From: an uncultured Phascolarctobacterium sp. | GTDB taxonomy: Bacteria > Bacillota > Negativicutes > Acidaminococcales > Acidaminococcaceae | Reading direction: 5' to 3' | DNA length: 49,414 bases | Assembly: GCA_949285135.1 (NCBI GenBank) | Contig: CASDXO010000010.1 | Span: forward strand, 1 to 49,414 | Shown here: positions 40,839-49,414 of the stretch, one piece after another | How positions within the stretch are numbered: position 1 is the first letter of the stretch | Layout: every line of letters begins with the position of its first letter | Position numbers and translations under genes: made by a program | Notes under the pieces: generated by a model | What the model saw: the letters and a program-made list of their open reading frames with translations, nothing else | Told to the model about the DNA's origin: nothing | Databases searched by the model: none

Positions 40839-42359
40839 ATGATCGATATTCAAGATCGCATTTGTGACGTAGTAGCTGGCAAAGTAATGTCTGCTGAAGC
40901 TGCTGCAGAATTCGTGAAAGATGGTGACAACGTAGGTACCAGCGGTTTTACTCCGTCCGGTTATCCGAAAGCTGTTCCTCTTGCTCTTGCTGAAAGAGGC
41001 AAGAAAGCTCCTTTCAAAATCAACGTATGGACTGGCGCATCCGTAGGTCCTGAAATGGATACCGCTATGACTGAAGCTGGTATCGTTGACCGTCGTATGC
41101 CTTATCAAACCAATGGCGATATGCGTAAAGCTATCAACAATGGCAGTGTAAAATATACCGACCTGCACCTGAGCCATGTTGCTCAGATGACCCGTTATGG
41201 TTTCATGGCAAACCGCCGCGACGTTGATGTTGCAATCGTCGAAGTTTGCAAAATCATCGACCTGGGTGAAGGCAAAGTAGGCCTGGTTCCTACCACTTCC
41301 ATGGGCAACAGCTCTTCTTATGTACAGAGCGCTAAAAAAGTTATCGTTGAAGTTAACACCACTCAACCGGTAGCTCTGGAAGGCATGCATGACTCCTATG
41401 TTCCTCTGGATCCTCCGTGCCGCAAAGCTATCCCTGTTGAAAAACCGGAAGACATCATCGGCACTCCGTACATTCCGTGCGAAGTTGAAAAAATCGTTGC
41501 TGTAGTAGCTTGCGACATCACCGATAAAGTTCGTCCTCTCGGCGCAATCGACGAAGACGCTCAGAAAATGGGCAAAAACCTGGTTGAATTCTTCAAAGCT
41601 GAAGTTGCTGCAGGCCGTCTGCCGAAAAACCTGCTGCCGCTGCAATCCGGCGTAGGCTCTGTTGCTAACGCTGTTATCAACGGCCTTGTAAACTCCGACT
41701 TCGAAGATCTGACCGTTTACACCGAAGTTATTCAAGACGGTATGTTCGACCTGATCGACGCAGGCAAACTCCGTGTTTGCTCCGGTACCGCTCTGAGCCC
41801 GTCTCCTGAATGCCTCAAAAAATTCTATGAAAATGTAGAAAAATACAAAAAATACATCATTCTGCGTCCGCAGGAAGTTGCTAACAGCCCGGAAGTTGCT
41901 CGTCGTATCGGCGTAATCGCTATGAACACCGCTATCGAAGTAGATATCTATGGCAATGTTAACTCCACTCATATCTGCGGCACCAAACTGATGAATGGTA
42001 TCGGCGGCAGCGGCGACTATGCTCGTAACGGCTTCCTGACCGTATTCTTCACCACTTCTCTTGCTAAAGGCGGCAAGATCAGCTCCGTTGTTCCGTTCTG
42101 CAGCCATGTAGACCACACCGAACATGACGTTGACGTTATCGTTTCCGAACGCGGTGTAGCTGACCTTCGTGGTCTGTCTCCGAAAGAACGCGCTCTGGTT
42201 ATCATCGACAAGATTGCTAACCCGAAATATCAACCGATGCTCCTTGATTACTTCCACAGAGCATGCGAAGCTTGCGGCAACAGCCAAACCCCGCATATCC
42301 TCTCCGAAGCATTCGATTTCCATACCCGTTTCAATGAAACCGGCACCATGGAAAAATAA
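40839..42359 (+). CDS. Succinyl-CoA:acetate CoA-transferase (acetyl-CoA hydrolase family)
   Basis: A 506-residue class I CoA-transferase of the acetyl-CoA hydrolase/transferase family. The CoA-binding GVGSVANAV motif precedes TEVIQDG, whose Glu296 is probably the residue forming the glutamyl-CoA thioester, by position in the family. The C-terminal part has THICGTKLMNGIGGSGDYARN. It would move CoA from succinyl-CoA or propionyl-CoA onto succinate or acetate, priming succinate for decarboxylation. The substrate is inferred from the position at the head of the methylmalonyl-CoA operon. AAGGAGG precedes the ATG. The codon use is strongly biased, as expected for a very highly expressed enzyme. Confidence 0.88.
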   Translation: MIDIQDRICDVVAGKVMSAEAAAEFVKDGDNVGTSGFTPSGYPKAVPLALAERGKKAPFKINVWTGASVGPEMDTAMTEAGIVDRRMPYQTNGDMRKAINNGSVKYTDLHLSHVAQMTRYGFMANRRDVDVAIVEVCKIIDLGEGKVGLVPTTSMGNSSSYVQSAKKVIVEVNTTQPVALEGMHDSYVPLDPPCRKAIPVEKPEDIIGTPYIPCEVEKIVAVVACDITDKVRPLGAIDEDAQKMGKNLVEFFKAEVAAGRLPKNLLPLQSGVGSVANAVINGLVNSDFEDLTVYTEVIQDGMFDLIDAGKLRVCSGTALSPSPECLKKFYENVEKYKKYIILRPQEVANSPEVARRIGVIAMNTAIEVDIYGNVNSTHICGTKLMNGIGGSGDYARNGFLTVFFTTSLAKGGKISSVVPFCSHVDHTEHDVDVIVSERGVADLRGLSPKERALVIIDKIANPKYQPMLLDYFHRACEACGNSQTPHILSEAFDFHTRFNETGTMEK

Positions 42360-42411
42360 TTCAAAAACACTTGAGAAGTTTTTGAAAATAGGTTAAACTA
42401 TGTAATGTATT

Positions 42412-42438
42412 TGCCTGCAGATGCAAGTTCTGCAGGCA
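42412..42438 (+). repeat. Intergenic hairpin before the mutase gene
   Basis: A perfect 10-bp stem TGCCTGCAGA/TCTGCAGGCA around TGCAAGT without a T tail. Smaller hairpins follow: CCGTC-TAC-GACGG near 42482 and TTTCGGAC/GTCCGAAA near 42510-42533. Together they may stabilise or process the mRNA rather than terminate it. TTGACG with ATATAC lies between them and could be a weak internal promoter. Confidence 0.6.
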
Positions 42439-42565
42439 GATATAAATAAACTGTTGACGAAGCCTCAGGCTTTGCCATATACCGTCTACGACGGACACTC
42501 TCACCATTATTTCGGACCCGTCCAGTCCGAAATGTGCACAACAAATATTTAAGGAGGATTTGAGA

Positions 42566-44215
42566 ATGGCATTTGAACAAATTAAAGCTGGTTTTGACAA
42601 GTATATGGCTGATGTAGAAGCTAAACTTGAAAAAGCCCCTGAACGTGCAAACCTTGCACCTAACAGACTGTACACCCCGATGGATCTTGGTGAAAACTTC
42701 GACTACATGGAAAAACTGGGCTTCCCTGGTGAATATCCTTACACCCGTGGCGTACAACCCACCATGTATCGTGGCCGTTTCTGGACCATGCGTATGTATG
42801 CTGGTTTCTCCACTGCTGAAGAATCCAACAAACGTTATCGTTACCTGTTAGCTAACGGCGGCAGCGGTCTGTCCTGCGCATTCGACCTTCCGACCCAAAT
42901 CGGTTATGATTCCACTGACCCGATGTCCGAAGGCGAAGTTGGTAAAGTAGGCGTTGCTATCGACTCCCTGGCTGATATGGAAATCCTGTTCGACGGCATC
43001 CAACTCGACAAAGTTTCCACTTCCATGACCATCAACGCTCCTGCTTCCGTACTGCTCGCTATGTACATTGCAGTTGCTGAAAAACAAGGTGTTTCCGCTG
43101 ACAAACTGCGCGGCACCATCCAAAACGATATCCTGAAAGAATACGCAGCTCGCGGCACCTACATTTTCCCGCCGAAACCGTCCATGCGTCTTATCACCAA
43201 CATTTTTGAATATTGCTCCAAAAATGTTCCGCTGTGGAACACCATCTCCATCTCCGGTTACCACATCCGTGAAGCTGGTTCCACCGCTTCTCAAGAAATC
43301 GCATTCACCATTGCTGACGGTATCGCTTATGTAGAAGCTGCTATCAAAGCTGGTCTGGACGTTGACGCTTTCGCTGGCCGTCTGTCCTTCTTCTGGAATG
43401 CTCATAACAACGTACTCGAAGAAGTTGCTAAATTCCGCGCTTCCCGTCGTGTATGGGCTAAAGTTATGAAAGAACGTTTTGGCGCTAAGAAAGCTAAATC
43501 CATGATGCTGCGTGTACATACCCAAACCGCAGGTTCCATGCTGACTGCTCAACAACCGAACAACAACATCGTTCGTGTTGCTCTGCAAACTGCTGCTGCT
43601 GTAATGGGCGGTACTCAATCCCTCCACACCAACTCCAAAGACGAAGCATTGGCTCTGCCGACCACTGAATCCGTAACCATCGCTCTGCGTACTCAACAAA
43701 TCGTTGCTTACGAATCCGGCCTGGCTGACACCATTGACCCGTTGGGTGGTTCCTACTATGTAGAAGCTTTGACCGACAAGATCGAAGCTGAAGCTTGGGA
43801 ATACATTAAGAAAATTGACGAAATCGGTGGCGCTCCTGAAGCAATCGCTAAAGGCTACATCCAAAAAGAAATCCAAGATTCCGCTTACAAATGGCAAATG
43901 GAAATCGAAAAAGGCGACCGTATCATCGTTGGTGTTAACAAATTCCAACAAGAAGAAGAAGCTCCGAAAAACCTGCTCCGCGTAGACGGTTCCGTAGGTA
44001 AACTCCAAGCTGACAAAATCGCTGCTCTGAAAGCTCGTCGTGACAACGCTAAAGTTGAAGAAACTCTGGCTGCTCTGAAAGCTGCATGCGCTGACGAATC
44101 TGTAAACCTGATGCCTTACATCCTGGACGCAGTTCGTGCATATGCAACCGAAGGCGAAATCTGCGGCGTTATGAGAGAAGTATTCGGTGAATACCAACCT
44201 CATACCACTCTTTAA
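42566..44215 (+). CDS. Methylmalonyl-CoA mutase, large (catalytic) chain
   Basis: A 549-residue TIM-barrel mutase chain with the hallmark N-terminal region [25 protein letters not shown] (Tyr and Arg contacts for the CoA ester). [20 protein letters not shown] and [10 protein letters not shown] lie near the end. The B12-binding domain, which is fused in most mutases, is absent here and is encoded separately 38 bases downstream. It interconverts succinyl-CoA and (R)-methylmalonyl-CoA with adenosylcobalamin. AAGGAGG supports the ATG at 42566. The codon choice (CAA, CGT, GCT, GTT) indicates high expression. Confidence 0.95.
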   Translation: MAFEQIKAGFDKYMADVEAKLEKAPERANLAPNRLYTPMDLGENFDYMEKLGFPGEYPYTRGVQPTMYRGRFWTMRMYAGFSTAEESNKRYRYLLANGGSGLSCAFDLPTQIGYDSTDPMSEGEVGKVGVAIDSLADMEILFDGIQLDKVSTSMTINAPASVLLAMYIAVAEKQGVSADKLRGTIQNDILKEYAARGTYIFPPKPSMRLITNIFEYCSKNVPLWNTISISGYHIREAGSTASQEIAFTIADGIAYVEAAIKAGLDVDAFAGRLSFFWNAHNNVLEEVAKFRASRRVWAKVMKERFGAKKAKSMMLRVHTQTAGSMLTAQQPNNNIVRVALQTAAAVMGGTQSLHTNSKDEALALPTTESVTIALRTQQIVAYESGLADTIDPLGGSYYVEALTDKIEAEAWEYIKKIDEIGGAPEAIAKGYIQKEIQDSAYKWQMEIEKGDRIIVGVNKFQQEEEAPKNLLRVDGSVGKLQADKIAALKARRDNAKVEETLAALKAACADESVNLMPYILDAVRAYATEGEICGVMREVFGEYQPHTTL

Positions 44216-44253
44216 TTTGTAAACATCTGACAATAATACGGAGGTAACTTATA

Positions 44254-44643
44254 ATGGCTAACGTTAAAGTTTTAGTTGCTAAACCGGGTCTTGATGGTCA
44301 TGACCGCGGTGCAAAAGTTGTAGCTCGTGCATTGCGCGACGCTGGTTTTGAAGTAATCTACACCGGTATCCGTCTGACTCCGGAACAAATCGCTGAAGCA
44401 GCTCTGCAAGACGACGTAAATGTTGTTGCTCTGTCCCTGCTCTCCGGCGCTCACAACACCCTTTTCCCGAAAGTAGTTGAACTGCTGAAAGAAAAAGGCC
44501 TGAACGACGTTCTGGTAATCGGCGGCGGCGTTATTCCTGACGCTGACATCCCCGGCCTGAAAGCTGCTGGCATTGCTGAAGTATTCACTCCTGGCACCCC
44601 GACCAGCAACATTGTTGACTTCATCAACGCTAACGTTAAATAA
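44254..44643 (+). CDS. Methylmalonyl-CoA mutase, B12-binding chain
   Basis: A 129-residue cobalamin-binding domain. The signature DGHDRGA (Asp14, His16, Gly19) supplies the lower axial histidine to B12. The following SLLSGAH and [10 protein letters not shown] stretches complete the Rossmann-like pocket. It pairs with the large chain upstream to form the complete mutase. Split mutases occur in archaea and in some Firmicutes. GGAGG precedes the ATG. A GCCGGG-CTTGT-CCCGGC hairpin lies in the gap to the next gene. Confidence 0.95.
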   Translation: MANVKVLVAKPGLDGHDRGAKVVARALRDAGFEVIYTGIRLTPEQIAEAALQDDVNVVALSLLSGAHNTLFPKVVELLKEKGLNDVLVIGGGVIPDADIPGLKAAGIAEVFTPGTPTSNIVDFINANVK

Positions 44644-44724
44644 TTTGATCGTTTTTTCCTGCAGGCCGGGCTTGTCCCGGCTTGCACTATAAAAATTATC
44701 CGATCAGACAAGGCGGTGTGAATT

Positions 44725-45663
44725 TTGAAGATTGTAGAAGATTTATTGAATCATTCTCGTCTTGCATTATCTAAGGCAATTACTGCCGTTGAAAATGAAT
44801 ATGACGATGCTGTCAAAATTATGACAGAAATCTATCCGCATACCGGTAACGCGTATGTAATTGGTATCACTGGCCCTCCGGGTGCTGGTAAAAGTACTCT
44901 GACTGATAAACTTGCAAAAGAATACCGTAAACGCGGTAAAACTGTCGGAATTGTAGCAATTGACCCTACAAGTCCGTATTCCGGCGGCGCTATCCTTGGC
45001 GACCGTATCAGAATGATGGATCTTACTGCCGATGAAGGAATCTTTGTTCGTTCCATGGCAACTCGTGGCAGCCTTGGCGGTCTGTCCCAAAAAGCAGGCG
45101 ATGCTGTAAAACTTATGGATGCTTTCGGCATGGATGTAATTATCGTTGAAACCGTTGGCGTAGGCCAGTCTGAGGTTGATATTGTTAAAACCGCTGACAC
45201 CACCATGGTTGTTGTAATCCCCGGTATGGGCGACGATATCCAGGCAATCAAAGCAGGTATACTTGAAATCGGTGACCTCTTTACGATTAACAAAGCAGAT
45301 CGTGAAGGAACTGACAAGCTCAACATTGAGATTGAAATGATGTTAGAATTAAATCCCGAACATGTTGGCTGGCGTCCTCCGATCAACAGGACTGTTGCCA
45401 GCAAGGGTGAAGGTATAGAAGCTGTTGTTGATTCCATTGAAGCTCATAAAGCCTATCTGGAAGAAACCGGCAAACTCAGCGAGATCCGCAAGGCTCGTAT
45501 TAAAAACGAAGTTACTGCGATGCTTAATGATCGCGTAAATCGCTACATCGACAAGAATGTAATTTCAACTGACGATTTTGACCAGCTTGTAATCAAGATG
45601 CAGAATCGTGACATTGAACCTTATTCTGTCGTTGATGATATTGTTGGTAAAGTTTTAAAATAA
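44725..45663 (+). CDS. meaB: Methylmalonyl-CoA mutase-associated GTPase MeaB/ArgK
   Basis: A 312-residue G3E-family GTPase that loads and protects the cofactor of methylmalonyl-CoA mutase. Walker A is GPPGAGKS (50-57). Further motifs are DPTSPYSGGAILGDRIRM, the switch region ETVGVGQSE and NKADREGTDK. Translation appears to start at TTG 44725 behind AAGGCGGTG; no ATG is near. Its place right after both mutase chains supports the assignment. Confidence 0.94.
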   Translation: MKIVEDLLNHSRLALSKAITAVENEYDDAVKIMTEIYPHTGNAYVIGITGPPGAGKSTLTDKLAKEYRKRGKTVGIVAIDPTSPYSGGAILGDRIRMMDLTADEGIFVRSMATRGSLGGLSQKAGDAVKLMDAFGMDVIIVETVGVGQSEVDIVKTADTTMVVVIPGMGDDIQAIKAGILEIGDLFTINKADREGTDKLNIEIEMMLELNPEHVGWRPPINRTVASKGEGIEAVVDSIEAHKAYLEETGKLSEIRKARIKNEVTAMLNDRVNRYIDKNVISTDDFDQLVIKMQNRDIEPYSVVDDIVGKVLK

Positions 45664-45697
45664 ACCACCAAAATTTGATTCTTAGGAGGAATTTATT

Positions 45698-46126
45698 ATG
45701 GCATTCAAAACTATTTGTGTTGACCATGTTGGTATTGCATGCGCTGACTTAGATGCAGCTACCAAAATTTACACCGAGGTTCTTGGTCTGCAAGTAACCA
45801 ACCGTGAAGAAGTTAAAGAACAAGGCGTTGCAACCGTATTCATTCCCTGCGGCGAAACCCTGCTTGAACTCCTCGTTGATATTACCGAAAACAATGATGG
45901 CCCGATCGGCAAATACATTGCTAAAAACGGCCCTGGCATCCAACATATCGCTCTGCGCGTAGATGACATCAAAGCTGCTATTGCTGATATGGAAGCTGCT
46001 GGCGTTAAAATGATCGACAAAGTAGCTCGTAACGGTGCTGGCAACATGAAAATTGCTTTCGTTCATCCGAAATCTGCTGGCCTGCTGCTCGAACTCTGCC
46101 AACCGGCTGAAACCTACGTTGACTAA
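45698..46126 (+). CDS. mce: Methylmalonyl-CoA epimerase
   Basis: A 142-residue VOC-fold (glyoxalase-like) enzyme. The probable metal ligands are His10 (VDHVGIA), Glu57 (LLELL), His83 (IQHIALR) and Glu132 (LLELCQP). It converts (R)-methylmalonyl-CoA from the mutase into the (S)-form used by the decarboxylase. TAGGAGG precedes the ATG. The length is normal. Confidence 0.95.
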   Translation: MAFKTICVDHVGIACADLDAATKIYTEVLGLQVTNREEVKEQGVATVFIPCGETLLELLVDITENNDGPIGKYIAKNGPGIQHIALRVDDIKAAIADMEAAGVKMIDKVARNGAGNMKIAFVHPKSAGLLLELCQPAETYVD

Positions 46127-46180
46127 TTTTTAGTTAGCCTTTGTAGGCTGTAGTAATATTATTATTACTCTGATACATCT

Positions 46181-46213
46181 TGTTGAAGCCGTACATGAGA
46201 TACGGCTTCAACA
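46181..46213 (+). repeat. Intergenic hairpin between epimerase and mmdA
   Basis: A perfect 13-bp stem (46181-46193 with 46201-46213) around CATGAGA, without a T run. An AGTAATA/TATTACT inverted repeat lies just upstream. It probably acts in mRNA stability or processing inside the operon. Confidence 0.65.
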
Positions 46214-46260
46214 TATGTATATAAATTTTGTTCTCCCAATAATGATGGAGGTGTAAGATT

Positions 46261-47787
46261 TTGTCTACTCAAGAAAAAATTGAGAAAATGCTCAAAAAGT
46301 CCGAAGTAATTCTGGCTGCTGGCGGTGAAAAACGCGTAGCAAAACAACACGAAGCTGGTAAAATGACCGCTCGTGAAAGAATTGCTGCACTTCTCGACGA
46401 AGGTTCCTTCGTAGAACTGGATCGTTTCGTTCGTCATCGTTGCACCAACTTCGGTCAAGAAAAGAAAGAACTTCCGGGTGAAGGCGTAACCACCGGTTAT
46501 GGCACCATCGACGGCCGTCTTGTTTATGTATTTGCACAGGACTTCACCGTTGAAGGCGGTTCTCTTGGCGAAATGCATGCTGCAAAAATCGTTAAAGTTC
46601 AACGTCTGGCACTGAAAATGGGTGCTCCGCTTGTTGGCCTGAACGATTCCGGCGGTGCTCGTATCCAGGAAGCTATCGACGCTCTGGCTGGTTATGGTAA
46701 GATCTTCTTCGAAAACACCATCGCTTCCGGTGTTGTTCCTCAGATCTCCGCTATCATGGGTCCTTCCGCTGGCGGCGCTGTATACAGCCCGGCACTGACC
46801 GACTTCATCTACATGGTAAAGAACACTTCCAAAATGTTCATTACCGGCCCTGCAGTAGTTAAATCCGTTACCGGTGAAGATGTAACCCAAGAACAACTGG
46901 GTGGCGCTATGACCCACAACAGCACTTCCGGTGTTGCTCACTTCGCTGCTGAAAACGATGAAGACTGCCTGCAACAAATCCGTTACCTGCTTTCCTTCCT
47001 GCCTTCCAATAACATGGAAACCGCTCCGATTGTTGAAACTGGTGACGACCCGATGCGTGTTGAAGAAAGCCTGAACACTCTGCTTCCGGACAACTCCAAC
47101 CAAGCATATGATATGTATGACGTTATCAAAGCTATCGTAGATAACGGTGAATACTATGAATCCCAGAAATACTGGGCACAAAACATCATCACCTGCTTCG
47201 CTCGTATGGACGGCCAAACCGTTGGTATCATCGCTAACCAGCCGAAAGTTATGGCTGGCTGCCTGGACATCAACGCTTCCGATAAAGGCGCTCGTTTCAT
47301 CCGCTTCTGCGACGCATTCAACATTCCTCTGCTGAACCTGGTTGACGTTCCTGGCTTCCTGCCTGGTTGCAACCAAGAATACGGCGGCATTATCCGTCAT
47401 GGTGCTAAATTGCTGTATGCTTACTCTGAAGCTACTGTACCTAAAATCACCATGGTTACCCGTAAAGCTTACGGCGGTTCCTACCTGGCAATGTGCTCTC
47501 AAGACCTTGGCGCTGACCAAGTTATTGCTTGGCCGACTGCAGAAATCGCAGTTATGGGTCCTGCAGGCGCTGCTAACATCATCTTCAGAAACGATCCTGA
47601 TGTTAAAGCTAAAACTGCTGAGTACATCGACAACTTTGCTACTCCGTATCAGGCAGCTATGCGCGGTATGGTTGACATGGTTATCGAACCGAAAAACTCT
47701 CGTCCCACCATCATCAACGCTCTGCAAATGCTCGAAAGCAAACGCGAAACCCGTCCGGCAAAACGCCACGGCAACATTCCTTTGTAA
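46261..47787 (+). CDS. mmdA: Methylmalonyl-CoA decarboxylase alpha subunit (carboxyltransferase)
   Basis: A 508-residue carboxyltransferase of the acyl-CoA carboxylase beta family. The N-terminal half has [14 protein letters not shown] and [19 protein letters not shown]. The second half has [26 protein letters not shown] and AYGGSYLAM, both CoA/biotin site motifs. It transfers the carboxyl group from (S)-methylmalonyl-CoA to biotin on MmdC, releasing propionyl-CoA. Translation appears to start at TTG 46261, 8 bases after GGAGGTG. It heads the four decarboxylase genes. Confidence 0.96.
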   Translation: MSTQEKIEKMLKKSEVILAAGGEKRVAKQHEAGKMTARERIAALLDEGSFVELDRFVRHRCTNFGQEKKELPGEGVTTGYGTIDGRLVYVFAQDFTVEGGSLGEMHAAKIVKVQRLALKMGAPLVGLNDSGGARIQEAIDALAGYGKIFFENTIASGVVPQISAIMGPSAGGAVYSPALTDFIYMVKNTSKMFITGPAVVKSVTGEDVTQEQLGGAMTHNSTSGVAHFAAENDEDCLQQIRYLLSFLPSNNMETAPIVETGDDPMRVEESLNTLLPDNSNQAYDMYDVIKAIVDNGEYYESQKYWAQNIITCFARMDGQTVGIIANQPKVMAGCLDINASDKGARFIRFCDAFNIPLLNLVDVPGFLPGCNQEYGGIIRHGAKLLYAYSEATVPKITMVTRKAYGGSYLAMCSQDLGADQVIAWPTAEIAVMGPAGAANIIFRNDPDVKAKTAEYIDNFATPYQAAMRGMVDMVIEPKNSRPTIINALQMLESKRETRPAKRHGNIPL

Positions 47788-47842
47788 TTCATTATCGGCA
47801 GTTGCTTAGTGCCTAATAATTTTAAAAGATGAGGTGAAATAA

Positions 47843-48193
47843 ATGGGCCCTGTTACCACTAATCCGTGGTTGATCGCAGTAATTAACATGACTATCGTAT
47901 TCGGTGTTCTTGCAGCACTGGGCGTACTCATGCACTTAATTCAAATGGTTGACCCGACTCAAAAAAAAACAGCTAAACCGGCAGTAGCTCCTACTCCGGC
48001 AGCAGCTCCTGCAGCAGCACCCGCAGCTGCTCCTGTTCAGGATGACAGCGAAATTATCGCAGTTATCGCAGCAGCAATCGCAGCAACCGGCTGCAGCGCA
48101 GATCAAATCGCTTGCGTACGTCGTCTGCCTAATGCAAGCTGGACTGTAAACGCTCGCGTAGAAGCTATCAGCGTTCGTAAAGAATGCTTCTAA
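47843..48193 (+). CDS. mmdD: Methylmalonyl-CoA decarboxylase delta subunit (OadG-like)
   Basis: A 116-residue protein with one N-terminal membrane helix (about 9-33, LIAVINMTIVFGVLAALGVL). A Pro/Ala-rich linker (PAVAPTPAAAPAAAPAAAP) follows, then a C-terminal segment SEIIAVIAAAIAATGCS. MmdD anchors and assembles the alpha, beta and biotin subunits. In Veillonella the C-terminal segment also exists as a separate small subunit, MmdE; here no such gene is seen. GAGGTGA precedes the ATG. Confidence 0.92.
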   Translation: MGPVTTNPWLIAVINMTIVFGVLAALGVLMHLIQMVDPTQKKTAKPAVAPTPAAAPAAAPAAAPVQDDSEIIAVIAAAIAATGCSADQIACVRRLPNASWTVNARVEAISVRKECF

Positions 48194-48250
48194 TTAATTA
48201 TTGGTTCTAACTATTTATTAAAAACGAGATTTTAAGGAGGATTCATATCC

Positions 48251-48646
48251 ATGAAAAAGTATACTATCACCGTTAATGGTACTGCATACGAAGTAGAAGT
48301 TGAAGAAATGGGCGGCGCTGCTGCTGCTGCTCCGAAAGCTGCTCCGAAAGCTGCTCCGGCTCCGGCTGCTGCACCTGCTCCGAAAGCTGCTCCGGCTCCG
48401 GCTCCGGCTCCGGCTGCTAAACCGGTTGCTGCTGGTTCTGCAACTGTTTCCGCTCCGATGCCTGGTAAAGTTCTCGAAGTTAAATGCAAAGCAGGCGACG
48501 CTGTTAAAGCTGGCGACGTTCTCCTGATCCTCGAAGCTATGAAAATGCAAAACGAAATCATGGCTCCGGCTGACGGCACCGTTTCCGACGTTCGCGTTTC
48601 CGCTGGTCAAACCGTTTCCACTGGCGACGTAATGATCGTTATGTAA
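48251..48646 (+). CDS. mmdC: Methylmalonyl-CoA decarboxylase gamma subunit (biotin carrier)
   Basis: A 131-residue biotin carrier. The N-terminal 20 residues form a short beta segment. A Pro/Ala/Lys linker spans about 22-64 in repeated PKAAPAP units. The biotinyl domain carries EAMKM with the biotinylated Lys98. It shuttles carboxybiotin between MmdA and the membrane subunit MmdB. AAGGAGG precedes the ATG. The codon-level repetition in the linker could vary in length between strains. Confidence 0.95.
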   Translation: MKKYTITVNGTAYEVEVEEMGGAAAAAPKAAPKAAPAPAAAPAPKAAPAPAPAPAAKPVAAGSATVSAPMPGKVLEVKCKAGDAVKAGDVLLILEAMKMQNEIMAPADGTVSDVRVSAGQTVSTGDVMIVM

Positions 48647-48695
48647 TTTTACTAACCGGTTAATAGTTCGCAATATTAACTGATTAGATGTTCTT

Positions 48696-48725
48696 TGGAG
48701 GGCCTCATTCGCAAGGGGCCTTCCA
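48696..48725 (+). repeat. Intergenic hairpin between mmdC and mmdB
   Basis: An 11-bp stem (48696-48706 with 48715-48725, two G-U pairs) around ATTCGCAA, without a T run. Another mRNA-type hairpin in this operon. Confidence 0.6.
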
Positions 48726-48751
48726 CAAATTGAAAATTGGGAGGATATTAA

Positions 48752-49414
48752 ATGGAAGCATTTGTAGTTGCTTTACAATCCGTGTGGAATGACAGTGGTT
48801 TCGCTGCATTTACCATGGGCAATGCAATCATGATGTTAGTTGGTTGCATTCTTCTCTATCTTGCTATTGGTAAAGGCTTCGAACCTTTGCTGCTTTCTCC
48901 GATCGCTTTCGGCTGCTTGCTGGCAAACGTTCCGAAAACCGGTTTTGAAGATACCCCGGGCGTTATGTCCGTAATCCTTTATGGTATTAACCATGAAGTA
49001 TTCCCTCCGCTCATTTTCCTGGGCGTAGGTGCAATGACCGACTTTGGTCCGTTGATTGCTAACCCGAAAACCCTGCTCCTCGGTGCAGCTGCACAGGCAG
49101 GCGTATTCATCTCCCTGCTGGGCGCTATGATGCTGGGCTTCACCGTACAGGAAGCATCTGCAATCGGTATTATCGGTGGTGCTGACGGCCCGACCGCTAT
49201 TTACCTGGCAGCAAAAATGGCTCCTAACCTGTTGGGTGCTATCGCAGTAGCAGCATATTCCTACATGTCCTTAGTACCGCTTATTCAACCTCCTATCATG
49301 AAACTGTTCACCACTGAAGCTGACCGTAAAATCGTTATGGAACAGCTGCGTCCGGTTTCTCACTTTGAAAAGGTTGTATTCCCGGTAGTAACTACTATCG
49401 TAATTTCCTTACTG
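48752..49414 (+). CDS. mmdB: Methylmalonyl-CoA decarboxylase beta subunit, Na+ pump (partial)
   Basis: The first 221 codons of a membrane protein of the OadB/MmdB/GcdB family. Hydrophobic helices alternate with the signature region [33 protein letters not shown] and [15 protein letters not shown], where the Asp takes part in Na+ binding. MmdB decarboxylates carboxybiotin and pumps Na+ out. GGGAGG precedes the ATG at 48752. The gene runs off the window, so its C-terminal half is not seen. Confidence 0.95.
   Translation, partial: MEAFVVALQSVWNDSGFAAFTMGNAIMMLVGCILLYLAIGKGFEPLLLSPIAFGCLLANVPKTGFEDTPGVMSVILYGINHEVFPPLIFLGVGAMTDFGPLIANPKTLLLGAAAQAGVFISLLGAMMLGFTVQEASAIGIIGGADGPTAIYLAAKMAPNLLGAIAVAAYSYMSLVPLIQPPIMKLFTTEADRKIVMEQLRPVSHFEKVVFPVVTTIVISLL

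Noticed and set aside
48320..48430. Tandem GCTCCGGCT-type DNA repeats
   Set aside because: They encode the Pro/Ala/Lys linker of the biotin carrier, a normal family feature, not an independent repeat element.

Overview
The window looks like the chromosome of a diderm, strictly anaerobic Firmicute of the class Negativicutes, most likely Acidaminococcaceae and close to Phascolarctobacterium (inference). Three observations lead there. Firmicute-style regulation is present (a valine T-box, intrinsic-terminator attenuation, frequent TTG starts, strong AGGAGG ribosome binding sites). There are clear outer-membrane functions (three complete autotransporters plus the tail of a fourth, and an O-antigen ligase-like protein). 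There is also a complete succinyl-CoA to propionyl-CoA module with a sodium-pumping methylmalonyl-CoA decarboxylase and a trimeric [FeFe] hydrogenase of the electron-bifurcating type.

Layout. 1-152: tail of an autotransporter. 417-731: small HTH regulator. 796-870: tRNA-Gly(GCC) with its own promoter and terminator. 1051-8297: protein quality control block (tig, clpP, clpX, lon), then engB and an AbrB-family membrane protein. 8298-9141: a gene-poor stretch with two unusual transcription units: a 19-codon aromatic-rich ORF followed by a 23-bp hairpin, and a cobalamin-type riboswitch with its own promoter and terminator but no gene behind it. 9142-12668 (minus strand): AzlCD amino-acid exporter, a CDF metal transporter behind a probable attenuator leader, and a thioredoxin-thioredoxin reductase fusion. 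12920-17621: two autotransporters. 17912-22907: metal homeostasis (heavy-metal P-type ATPase behind three ArsR/SmtB-like operators; feoA, feoB and a small Cys-rich Feo partner behind three TTAG-N6-CTAA boxes). 22908-28751: inverted-repeat element, T-box, valS, folC and an O-antigen ligase-like protein. 29039-31770: third autotransporter and a GNAT acetyltransferase (minus strand).

32014-40398 is a hydrogenase locus in two parts. The first five genes look regulatory or accessory: two DRTGG proteins, an RsbW-like ATPase, an [FeFe]-hydrogenase-like iron-sulfur protein and a PHP phosphoesterase. The second five follow the hydC-E-D-B-A order known from acetogens and encode the NAD-linked bifurcating hydrogenase, after a strong promoter.

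40839-49414 is the propionate module: succinyl-CoA:acetate CoA-transferase, methylmalonyl-CoA mutase split into catalytic and B12-binding chains, the MeaB chaperone GTPase, methylmalonyl-CoA epimerase, and decarboxylase subunits mmdA, mmdD, mmdC and mmdB (the last runs off the end). Together they would turn succinate into propionate and CO2 while exporting Na+. The mutase needs B12, which makes the orphan cobalamin riboswitch at 8.7 kb notable. Codon use in this block (Gln CAA, Arg CGT, Ala GCT) differs from the upstream genes and fits very high expression.
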